This document shows positions 35,701 through 48,600 of a DNA stretch of 64,000 bases, piece after piece. The position numbers and the translations under genes are program-made. How positions within the stretch are numbered: position 1 is the stretch's first letter; each line of letters begins with the position of its first letter. Source of the stretch: Sipunculus nudus (Eukaryota > Annelida > Sipuncula > Golfingiida > Sipunculidae). The notes under the pieces are model-generated. The model was not told where the DNA came from. It saw nothing but the letters and a program-made list of their open reading frames with translations, and did no database searches. Where the stretch lies: positions 75,298,891 through 75,362,890 of the forward strand of contig CM049317.1 of the NCBI GenBank assembly GCA_026874595.1. Direction: 5' to 3'.

Positions 35701-38700
35701 TATTACTATTACATGGAAAAAGCTGTAATAGTCTATTACTATTACTTATTACTATTATCCCATGTCTGATTTTTACTTCATTATCACAAATTTTGACCCC
35801 AGAAAGCACTAGCTGTTCCACTCAGTGTCTCATTCACCGTGACAATAGATCCTTTAGTGTCTCCCTTATAATTCTTGTGATGGTCATGGACAGTTAGTTA
35901 CAATATCATGATATACATTAATTTTTACGTAGAACGCAAAATAATGTTGTTTTTTTGGTAATATGTAATTGTAGTTCATATGTAATTCTCATCTCTGCTT
36001 GATAGAATAATGTTCCATTATTTTATTTTCAGGACTTTATTGATATTGTGCTGTCAAAAACTCAGCGGAAAACACCTACAGTCATCCACAAACAATATGC
36101 AATTGGTAGAATACGGCAGTTCTACATGCGCAAGGTCAAGTTCTGCCAGCAGACCATCCATGACAAGTTGACCCAGGTCCTCACAGATTTCCCTAAGCTT
36201 GAGGTAAGAATTATTTGATTTATGAAGCAACATGTTTGACACTAATATTGTAATAAAATTGTGAAATTTTTAGCATTTCTAGTGAAATGGGATATTTTAA
36301 GGCATTTATATATTAGAGCGTCATCTTGTCAGGTGCCCTGGCAAGATGAGGCTCTTAAGTAATAAGATTTTTTTAACTGTCTGTTTGTCAGATTTTTATG
36401 TGTTTGTAAGGCTCTTTCTCTAGAGTAGCCAACCTGAAATTTATTTTAAAGATTGATGAAAGATTGTATAATTTTGGAATCACCATAAATACAGTATTGC
36501 CACTAGGCAGCCATTTGTAATAATAGCCCTGAGATTGTTAAAATATGTTAGTATATGTTATTTCATTATTTTATCATTCCTTTAAAAAAAATACAGGTAT
36601 ATACATTATGCTGACATGTTGTTGATGCTGTCTTTGCGTGCTTCAGGATATCCACCCATTCTACGCTGACTTGATGAATGTACTGTATGATAAAGACCAT
36701 TACAAGCTGGCTCTAGGTCAGATAAATACGGCCAGACATCTGGTAGACAAGTAAGTCAGATTCATCATATCACATAAATATTAGAAAGCACAAAATTACT
36801 ATCAGTGATTAGGTTTATGTAGATTCTACCTTAACTAGATGTGATGTATTTGGCATATTGATTCAATTAGTTGAAAATTTCTTTTCTAACCTTTACGAAT
36901 GTGAACAAGAACATGCATCAGATATTTTTTTATCGAGAAGCTTTAATGTACTTTGGTTCTGAACTTTTCCTTTAGGTATGCTGTACACAGATATATTTGT
37001 ATATTGAAGTGGACTTTAAAAAAAAAATCAGAACTTCTTTCAGTTTACATGATATCTAATTATCTTCTCTCTTCTTTTCAGTGTAGCCAAAGATTATGCA
37101 CGACTTTTGAAGTATGGAGATTCCTTATACAGGTGTAAGCAGCTGAAACGAGCTGCACTCGGCAGGTAAGAATTGAAATGGAACTTCTTTTTCAGGGCAG
37201 ATTCTGAAAGCTGCAGCTACACCAGTCTTAACAAATGTTATCACACATTAGGGAATAGTCTGTTTGCTCATGATATATTCTATATGTATCTTTATTCTTT
37301 CTTCTTTGTATTCATCATGCACATAGCAAGGGTATTGCTGCTATTGCACAGAGTAAAAATCAGGTTTAATGTTAACTTACCTCACCATCTCCTTTCCCCC
37401 GCCCCACAGAGTCCTTGCTCTTTCGCACTGTGAACAATAGTTCCAAAAAATTTAATAAAATTTAATAAAATTTTAAAGATAATATATACAGAGAGACTGA
37501 GGCATTGTACCTCCCATCATAACCCAGTCCCCCCATCAATCCTTCCATCTGTTAAGTGGGGACTTTATGGCTTCTGTATACATATGATAAAATAGAAAAA
37601 TAGGTTTATTAAAATAATTGGATCTCATTAGACAAATGTGTAAACTGTTAAACTGTCAACAGCTTATCAGAAAGGTAACCAATGGAAACACATGGTCGGA
37701 TCTCAAAATATTATTTGCAACAATTTCTTCAATCATATCAACCAACCATGGCCAAGATTACCTTTTCCAATCAGGCTTTATCTACTTTTAATAATATTTT
37801 AGATTTTAACCTTCCAGGTGTTTAAGTACTGTTGAATGCTTCAGCCCCTCTCTCTGTAACTCAGTTGATCCGCTGTCTGTCTGTCTCTCTCCTTTTCTCT
37901 CTACATCCACCTCCTTGCTGCCCTCACTGTTCCCTTCTCCAAACCCCATCTCAATGTCAGCCTCAGTAAACAAGAACAAGATGAATCAGATATATTCATA
38001 CTTTAATATTTTGTATAACTATTTGTCCATAGGTACCTATGAACATGCCAGATATCATGCCAGTATTGTGTAAAATGTAGACGTAGTGGGCATCAAAATA
38101 ATGTACCTTGTCAAGACTGAAGAGATATTGTGTTGTACAGTCACAATCTCATAAATCCCCTCATCCGCATAGTAAATCATAACATCATATCAGTCATCTT
38201 GCAGACTTCCATACACTATAGATCCTTCAACAAATTGCCTAATCATCATTCTACTACTGCTTTTTACTGCCGTCATTGCATTCATATATATTCATATATA
38301 TCGCAATTTTCAACCCCTCCTAAATTGATAAAAAATAACTATATTTTACTCTATTAAGCCATCAGTCAGGTTATTTCATTTATCATTTACTCACATATTA
38401 CATTACATTCCTTTATAATAGCTCTACATGTCCATGATATGATACTCGATATAGTATCACAATGGAGAATCATTTATAGTCCAATCACGATCAGCTGAGC
38501 GCCGTGACCCATTTGTCCCTTGTCATATTTGTATTCACGAATATAATGCTTTGTTATGATTCATTATGTTAGTTCCACATTTTTTACTCATAATATTTTA
38601 AGGTTTTGGTGATAATTTCAGGATATTTATCTTTTTCTACTGTTTTGCAGGATGTGCACGATCATGAAGCGACAAGGACAGTCTTTATCTTACCTGGAAC

Positions 38701-41700
38701 AAGTTCGTCAGCATCTCTCCCGTCTTCCATCAATAGACCCTAACACCAGGACGCTGCTCATCTGTGGTTTCCCTAATGTCGGCAAATCTAGCTTCATCAA
38801 CAAGGTTTGTAAACTTCACTAAATCTGTGTCAGGAAGTGGCCTAGTCAGCATTGTAAAATTAGATTAAATGGAAGACTGTATTATCTACACTAGGAGTAG
38901 GTACACATAACATTATGTAGAGCCATGATATAGAGAAGATGTGCTCTGTACAAATAGCCTTTAAATACACAGTAAACCAGTAGCTCAAGGAACTCATTAC
39001 TTCTTCATGGTGGCAGAAGTGGGATTGGGTAAGTGATGAGTAAGATGTCAGTCTGTGGAGTGGAAGGTCCCTGATTCAAATCCTGCCAGAGGCTCGAGAA
39101 CAACATGGTGAAATCTTGATAGAACCTCTGGAGGGGTTTACTCTGTATTAGCTATAGGTTTTGTGCTTTCACCATTTGGATATTCCCAGATCTGTGCATA
39201 TATAAAACCTGAAATAACAATGGCAACAAAAGTAAAAAAATATTTTTATCATATACATATAGTTACCTGCATCCTCATTCAATAGACAATTCCAAGAACA
39301 GATTATTGACCCATCATTATTAAAGTAAAAGAAAATGAAAAAGTTTGTATACATATTATAAAATATGTCAATACTTAAACAGTGAAACTAGACTAAGAGA
39401 CACTGTATAAATGATGGGTAATGGCTTTGGGGTCTTATCTTGCTGTAAATTTGTGTGCTTGGGATTTGAATAAATAATTTCTGTTAATAATAAATAATTT
39501 GCTAATTGCAAACTTCACTGAATTGTCACACTGAATAAACATGCAATGAAGTCCTATCATTCATGCATTTAGTACACTCCTTATTGATGTGACACATTTA
39601 GGTTCAATATAAATGTTTTTATATAAATATAAGAATTGATTTAATACCTTTAAGAATATTTTATATGATAATTCTTATATTTATAGCAATAGTATACATA
39701 TAATGGGATGCTAAAATAAGATATATACATATAATCTTTGTGATGTTTTACCAGGTAACCAGAGCTGATGTAGAAGTCCAGCCTTATGCATTCACCACCA
39801 AGTCACTCTTTGTTGGTCACATGGACTATCGTTATCTCAGATGGCAGGTGAGTCTATGTAATTAACATGTATTTGCTAGGTCAGATGTAATTTTCAGAAT
39901 TTCTTAAGGGGACCTGAAAAATTGGGGAACTTTTATAACTTGTAATGTTAATTTATCAATTTTAAGATTTGTTCAAGGGTTTAATAAGTAAATCTCTTTG
40001 CATAATTGTGATACAAGTGTGCCTGTTAGAGAAGAGAGGATCGTCATATTTAAGTTAGATATAGAGTAAATATTTCTCATTTTTGAAGGAAAAGTAATAC
40101 CAACAGAAGTCATCAGAAAATAAATCGGAACAGGAAGAAAAATTACATAATTTTTAACATATAAATGAATCACCTGGTGAGAATGTTCAGTCATTATATG
40201 CATATACAGAAGATGTATATGTATATTTTATCGTCATTTGTTCCTTAATCATGATACTTATAAACACATTTCCTCCTGTGTTCAAATTTAGAACCCTGCA
40301 TAGGATTTTAAGTCCCACATAGGATTTCCTAAAGCACAGTGACTTGAATCAGTTTGTAGAGGTTTAATCTGAGCTGAGCTGAGCTTTGTTCTTTTGGATC
40401 ACACATTAATTGATCATTACATTCGCACAGGTAATAGATACCCCTGGTATTCTGGACCATTCACTGGAAGAGAGAAACACAATTGAGATGCAGGCGATAA
40501 CGGCCCTCGCACATCTCCGAGCAGCAGTTCTGTATGTCATGGATGCGTCAGAACAGTGTGGGCACAATCTAGAACAACAGGTACAGTAGAGTTTGGATTA
40601 TCTGAACAGTTTAAGGGTCACCTAGTCTGCCTGGATCAATAAATATTTATATAAACATCTGTAATAGGATGATGCTTAGATGATATATAAAATATTTTGT
40701 GTCAGAGATATAACATTTCAGACACCCGAGAAATCATATATTTAAACTGTAAGTATGTATATGCATATGTAAAGAAATGCATGTCCAGAGCATCCAAACC
40801 AAACCATGAATTATAATGAAAATCTACCTTATTCTGTTGTTACCATATCATTCCTTGCCTTTGGTTAATATTTTGTATTCCGAGGAACATTCAATCAACC
40901 AACAATTAAAAGGGATGTTTTTAACAGTTTTCACTTTGCCATCTACAGTTTGTTATAGACTCAGTTTTATCAGATTATTTGATGGTTGATTACAAGAGAT
41001 TGTAGTTTATTACATAGTTTACTTTTAACTTAATGAGAAATACAGCCAAAACCTATGATGAATCTGGATTACATTACCTGTGAATTTATCATGCATCTTA
41101 ACAATGACTTTATTTATTCTGAAAATATAGCCTGATTACTAGTTTGATATGAGAAAAGATGTTTGTGTTGATATCTTTTGGCTGAAGTATTTGTTGTTTA
41201 TTTTCAGTTTGAATTGTTTAACAACATCAAGCCATTGTTTAGTAATAAACCACTCCTGGTCTGTGTCAATAAAGTGGATGTTAAGAGGATTGAAGAACTT
41301 GAATCTGATAGACAGGTAATGGTGTTTTCCATACTGGAATGAAGTTTGATTTAGTAAAACAGTCTTAACTAAAAATTGGTTACAGTGTTTTACATTTCAG
41401 AATTTAACATTGCCTAAATGAAGCCCCTCTGTAGTTTTCCATGGAGATTAAACATTGGTCATGTTGCTTATTGCATAATTCAGATTGGAAAAATTAGGCC
41501 CCAGTTTTGATATCATGGCCAGTAACTGTGATGGACTGAGAGTCTTTATAGGTAGGCATCTGGGTAAGTAAATTTACACTAGTTACACAGTTCTATAAGT
41601 GTCAGTCTTATTTTAATTTAAACTGATTTTATGCCAATTTTGAAAGATGTTTATTTATTCTTTCAGAATGAGATCAAGCATCTTGATCTTACCAGTAATA

Positions 41701-42628
41701 GGTTCATAATATGCCTGTTTAGTTCACATGAGAATATTGTACAAAAGGTAAACATAACCAAATGTTAAAGGGAGTTCTCTGACCATGAGACATATAAATA
41801 GAAAGGTCTCAGGATATTGCCTAGCCATCCAGTTATTGTATTTATTGCTACTTAATACTCAGATCTAATCTGCCATGTATTTTTCCATGGCACAGGAGCT
41901 TTTCAAACAGTTTGAGGATGATGGTATTCCAGTCATCGAGATGAGCACATTAACTGAAGAGGGGGTCATGAAGGTCAAAACAGAGGTCAGTCGTATTTTC
42001 ACTCCCATTGCCTCTTTATGTTTTTATTAGCATTTAGATCCCAGTATTAAGTGGCAGGCAAATATATGTTAATACAAGTTAAAGCAACTTTCAGATATCT
42101 TTACATTGCTGCCTGATGTGAAATGTACATTCAGTGTGATCACATTCATTTGTTTATCCATATCTCACCAAATTTGGAATTACAGGTAACCAAAATTGTC
42201 CAAATTTCAATTCTGCCTACTTTATTTCTCCTTGGTCATTGCAAAACCAATTATTGACCAACTTTTAGAGTTATGCTATATGGTCCATAGGAAACACCCT
42301 CCATTTTCCAATCAGGATTAGTGCAAAATCTGTCAGGGAGTGGGGAGGGGGGAGGGGGGGGGGTGGGCAGGGATGTGTAGTTATTTCTGGATTTTCCCTA
42401 TATCACTGGAAATTTTTTTCCTGTCAGGAAATTTCGCCTTTTTATTGCATTAAGCCATACATTGTAAAAAAGAGACTCTCATAGTTGTCTGGCCTAAAAC
42501 AAGTTTTCTTTAAACTCATTCACAAATATGTGACACACTAGTAGAGCATTATACAGACACAAGTATATGATTATCACTTGGATTTACCAACCATATTTAA
42601 AATTAATATTATTTATCACCCCTAATTC

Positions 42629-42691
<63 letters not shown>

Positions 42692-45600
42692 CAAGTTTGA
42701 AAGAAAACAGGAAATACAAGGCAACAGAAATAAAAATTGAACATATTATACATATATTTTAATATATTATTATCAACGGACAGTGTAAGGACTATGAATG
42801 TTTTAATTTTCTTGTTTTCAGGCTTGTGACAGGTTGTTAGCACAGAGGATAGACATGAAAATGAAGGGGAAAAAAGTGACAGAGGTGGTGAACAGACTTC
42901 ACCTGGCAGTACCTAATAAACGAGATAGCAAGGTATGGTAATAAAATGGCATATGATTTGTATAAGACTGGTTACATATTATGTATGTATATAGAAATAT
43001 GGTTATTGCAGAAATAAATTGAGCAAAACTATGCCTTCTTTTGGTAGGATGTGCCCCAGTTATTGATATAAGCATACAGAAAATGATAAAAATGATAATT
43101 TTTTAATATGAGTGACAAATGGGCCATACATTTTGGGGTTTGATGCACATATTTAAATATATTTTGGTATGCCCCATCAGGTGCAGTATCAAGTATCAAC
43201 CAGTGGTCCTCAGTTCATTCTTGCATTTAAAATGTGACACTGAAGTTTCCTCTCTGGTGTCAAGAGTGGCAAATATTGGACTCTATCCAATCATGCACAA
43301 CATCAGATGAATGTCAAAACTTGCTTCTTGCAATGGTTCTCTTCTGAAAATAAGAGACATAATTCTGATTCTGAATTTCACATGTTGCATGGAAATTTTT
43401 TTCAGATATATAACCATCAGGTACTTAAAGCTTCACTGTATTATCATTTACATGCCAACAGTTTGTTTCTGTTAATCTCTTGCAGGCCCGACCTCCATGT
43501 ATACCTCCTAGTGTGTTGAAGAAGAGACAGGGTATGGATGTGGACAGTGATAAACCCAGGAGAAAGCTGGTCAGTCATAGTCATGTAGATAATATACTCT
43601 GATTGGCTTTTTGTTCACAAGGGTTTCAAATTTGTGATATTTGAGAAAGGAAAATCATTGCTAAAATAAGACTCATTTATTAAATAAGTCTGTGTACAGG
43701 TGAACAGTCATTGATTTTGTATCCTCATTGGCATTTTATTTGTGTCATCTATGCTGAGTTTTATGCTGAGCTATAAATCTTGAAAGATGAAAGATATATA
43801 TTTAATTAAGAATAACATATGTTTAATGTAACTCATAAATCAAGGATTGAAAATTTAAATAATATTAAATCTTTCATATTATCTGTCTACAATGAGCAAG
43901 AATTGACACTGATTCCCTTGGGTTCTTATCAAATTGTTAAGAATTTGTGAGTAGTAATTAATATGGTAACGGATATACTCAGTGTAGGTTACTGAATGGT
44001 AAATCACAAAAATGGATCCTTCACAGAACACTGAAAACGTGAAAAGCAAAATTAGCCCTGCAGTTATGAAGCCAACCAAAGTATATTTGTGATAAACTTG
44101 TGCTAATCATTTTAAAAGAGGTCTGTGTTGACACTTTATCTGTTTTGCTATATATATTTATAGCAATTTCCTTTGTTGTAAGAAATTGCAGACGTAACCA
44201 TTTCAAGTTTATGGATATTTGCATCAGAGACAGACATCCAATTACAACTTTATAATGTTGCCATGCCAATGAGTACTGGAGTCTGAGAGTTGGGTAATGC
44301 GTATTGAATACTCCGGTCCAAAATTTTGTACCCTCTTCCATCTTACTGTGAATAGCTAGGTTGATTTCTTTATTGAGGTACAAGGTAACAAATATTTTAC
44401 TGTCATGTTCCCAGGGTCACATTACTTTGTCTGTTATTTCAGGAACGTGACATTGAGGTAGAGATGGGAGATGATTACTTCCTAGATTTGAAGAGTAAGT
44501 CCATATTCTTTTATGTATTTACCAGTCAACATGTGTATTATTTTGGACACTGGCTGCTACAAACTGATGTCTAAATTTGTTAATCATAAACTTATGGGTT
44601 TGTAAATTCATGCTACCATATGGCAAGGAGAACTTTTCTTTAAGTTACATAATTTGCGTTTCATTTTATTTCATGTATAATGAAATCTTGTAATACATAT
44701 TTCTTCGAGCAAATGTTTCTTTCTAATTACCTAAATGATAGTTATTTGAAAAACAAGTTCAATTGGAATTTAAATAATTTATTTGAATGATACGGGTTAT
44801 GATCTGTGTGTCAGTTTTGTTATTTGAACATACATGTTTACCTTTTTAAATTTCCTTTGATAGGCTCATTATTTCGTGGCTTCATTGTTTTTCTTGCAAT
44901 TCATGTATGAATAAATAATGCAGGTATTGTCTGTTATATAAAATACATGTTTTACAGTTAGTATGGAAATATTTAGTTATTTCAAAGTTTTGATTCCAGT
45001 CAGTACCATCATTAATCCTATCAACCCATGTGTATTTATTTGAAAATGTGTGATATCGCTAGAGACTGTAACATGTTTTTATACTGTTTTCAGAGCACTA
45101 TGACCTGTCAAACAAGGAGGAAGCCTATGATGTCGTGCCTGAGATCTGGGAAGGTCATAATATTGCTGACTTTGTTGACCCAGATATCATGAAGGTATGA
45201 ACTGACTAACACAGTTATAAACACAGAGTAACAGAGTTTGATCCATAACCAGTATGAATGTTACTTCAGGGCATATAAAAACATTTGTCAAGAAGTTTCC
45301 TTCTTCAACAAATTATATCTATCTGATCTTTATTTTGTTTGCAAATAAACTATTGAAATTTGCCTGTTCTTTAAGCAACAAGGTTGTCAGTTGCTCAAAC
45401 CTGTAAATAAGCATTCAGCAAACTGTGATTATGCTTCCGAGGCAGCGGAAATCTTGTGCTTCTAAAGAAGCTACTGATTTTCTTGCTGCCTGCTTTGACC
45501 ATTTATGATGTACTTAAACACCAGGTGGTGTACATGGGCCTGTCTGCTGAAAACTGCTGATGTGACTAGCAGCAAACCAAATGCCAGTCAACAAACACTT

Positions 45601-48600
45601 GACAGGTATCAGGCTCTGCCCAGAAACCACATGTGGGGCCATTCTCTCTGAGCCTGTGGTGATGAGCTGTCCCTCAAAATGAAATTAACAACATCGGCTC
45701 TGTGTATTTCTCGCTTGGCTGGTAAACTGTTTTGTTTTCCAGCACAGGGTTTCATCTGATTGGATCAAAATACAGTGCTCCCCTCTGGTGTAGTGATTTA
45801 GGATACAAGGTCAAAATAAAAAGCGCTTACGATATTGGTAGTAGGCCTATAGTTAAAGCGCTGTGTAAAGAGCGTAACTGTGATGTGAAGCGATATTTTT
45901 CTTATTACATTAACATCATTAATTGGAAACTTGACACCTAAAGTAAATAAAATACAATAAATAAAACATAGCTTTGTCAGATTATGATATGTAGTCAGCA
46001 TTCTAATATTAAAACCACTGCCTTGGAAGGCCCAACAGGAGATTAATTTAATATTTAAATTGCCCACAATAATTCAGGCTTTTACAAAAATGTCAGTCTT
46101 GTTTTCTGCTTGTTTGTTGCGTGATAATGGGTTGTGATAAGTTGGCCTCTTTAATGTTTCAGAAATTGGAGGAGCTTGAGAAAGAAGAAGAGCTGAGAGA
46201 GCAGGCGGGAACGTACGACTCAGACATGAGCACGGACGACGAGGAAATGCAGGAAATCAGGAAAACAGCTGGCAGGTAGTTGTCCCCTCACAGCATTCTC
46301 AGTCATGGTCAAACAGGAATAAGTATCTTATATCTTGCAGTTCTTTAGTATTGATTAGCAAATATTTAGTTCTTGGTTTACATTTTGATCTGAAAACAAA
46401 GATACACTGGGATCAAGCATGTAAGAGATTTTACTTAATGTTTAATTATAGTAAAATATTGATATGTGTATGAATACATAAAGAGTAAAAATAATAATGT
46501 GAGATAATTTTTAAACACCCGTCTATGATTAGACATATTATCATATTCCAATGATCTGTCCATCTGTCCATCTATATACTGTGTCACCACAATAACTTAA
46601 CGATACTTTGGTTGATTTTCACAAAACCATAACTGTTTTTCAATAGGTTATCTTATGGAAGTTCAATTTCAAATCTATTTTTATTTAATGAGGTCAGAGG
46701 TCACAAGACTTAAGTGGCGTTGTGATTAATAACCAAAAATCTTATGGATTTTCATAAATTTCTTTTTAAATAATTGCCAATAGGGTTACCTGAATTAAAT
46801 TATCGGCTAAACCTACACATATTTTATGAGGTCAGAGGTCACATGACATATGACAGGTGTATTATGCACCATTGCTCTTGTTTGTGTTCTAATCGGCTAT
46901 TACCCTGTCCTGCAAATTGTCTTTGTTCTGAAAATCTTAATCAGTAATAACCTGTCAGATTTATAAAAAAAACTTGTATTTGATTGTGTATGTTCATGTA
47001 ATCCAGCTCCTGTACAAAAAGTCTGGGGCTTTTCAAGCAATTTTATCTGCTACTATCTCATTGAAGTGCTCTGATTGGCTACAAGTATGCATTCCAGTGC
47101 TGTTATTGGCTTCCCTTTTCTGTTATTTTTATATGCTCACATTTTATTTGTAATTGATATGTTGGGCCAATCTTCTGTTATCTTGATGTAATTATGAAAT
47201 ATTGATTCTGTGGTTAGGATTAATATGTGTGAATATTATCTCAGAATTCGTGAGAAGAAGAAGTTGAAGATCCTTGAGTCTCGAGAGAAAAGAAAGGTTG
47301 AGAAACCACGACTACCTCGCACTGCCAAGAAAGTTGACCCAAACAATATCCAGAAAGAGATGGGTGACCTTGGGATCACAATTGAAAATCCAGATGAGGT
47401 AATCTGAGGGTCTTTCATAGTCCCTTCAGAAATGTCCAGAGAGTGGCATATGATCATCAGCTGTGTAAACATCACACCATAGGGTTGTGGCTAGAGCTTT
47501 TTGGAAAATTCATATTGCAAAGTTCTTATGTAGAAATAGGAGCTAATCAATGTCCATGTATTAGAATGAATGTGCATGCAGAGCTGCACTGAAAGTTAGT
47601 ATTGTGTTGATAGCTATTTCTTTTTTGCCATTAGTAAATGTTACTGTTAAGTTGTAAGTGACTTCCTTTCTTCAGACCTGGAGTGTCATCAGATCTTTTC
47701 TATATGTAAATGGTTCATTTTGGATGAAACTGCTAAGACAACATGAATCAAATGTTGATAAAACATGCTTCAAAGTTCCTGAAAATCATGAGAAATCACT
47801 CATTTACCCAGCCCACCCCAGATACCTAGAATATCCTGATTTTTGGAAAATATGAATGACATTTCATGGAAAGTCAGCTTGTGTCTTTGAAATCTGTTTA
47901 AAATTATTCTGCTTTGCAAAGACAGCATATTACACAAGAAGAATATTTGATCTTTATGCGACCAAGAGTAGCATGTAACTGCAACCCCTTAATTTTTTTT
48001 TCCTTGAAAGCTGAAAGATCTTGTATCTTTAACATTTCTGGAAATGCAATTTGTGTGCTCATCAGTTCTTTGACTTTCCTGTGATGTTAAGCCTGTCAGT
48101 TTTAGCATTATAGAACTATACAAGAGTTAAATGAAAATTTCCAGAATAACACCAGTGAAAAAATCTCCTCCTCTTTTTGTTAAACATAAAAAATAAATGA
48201 TACTAAGTAAAAGTACTGTGTAATGAAATCAGGGCTGAAGTAAAGGTAAGAAAAGGCATCTAATTGGCTAATCATTTGGAAGTCAAATTTATTTGTGATT
48301 TGGAAATAAAAATTTTCAGAGAAAGGTTATTTGCATTGCCATATGAGGAACAATTCAATTCTGTTTCTTAATTTTGATCCATCATTTGTATGATACATTG
48401 TATTTTATCTTGAGATAATATATTGTTAAAGCCCTAAACTTTTGTCTGTGTAATACTAAATTTTATTGACCAGAAAAGCAAACTAATGTACTACAATGAT
48501 TGTTCCTTTTCTTGGATAACAGACACATTATGCACGCTCAAGGTCAAAGAGTGCAGCCCGGCAGGCTTTGAAGAGGAAGAGGGACGCGTCAGAACCACCA

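Noticed and set aside
32011-35768. A single 3.8-kb transposon bounded by inverted CAGACATGGG ends
   Set aside because: Each end has its own nearby partner end and (TTACTA)n interior, so two short MITEs in opposite orientation fit better; other complete elements lie between.
45732-45941. Extra GTPBP4 exon
   Set aside because: An acceptor is present but there is no donor, it is absent from the family, and it would break the conserved junction between exons 45094-45194 and 46163-46275.
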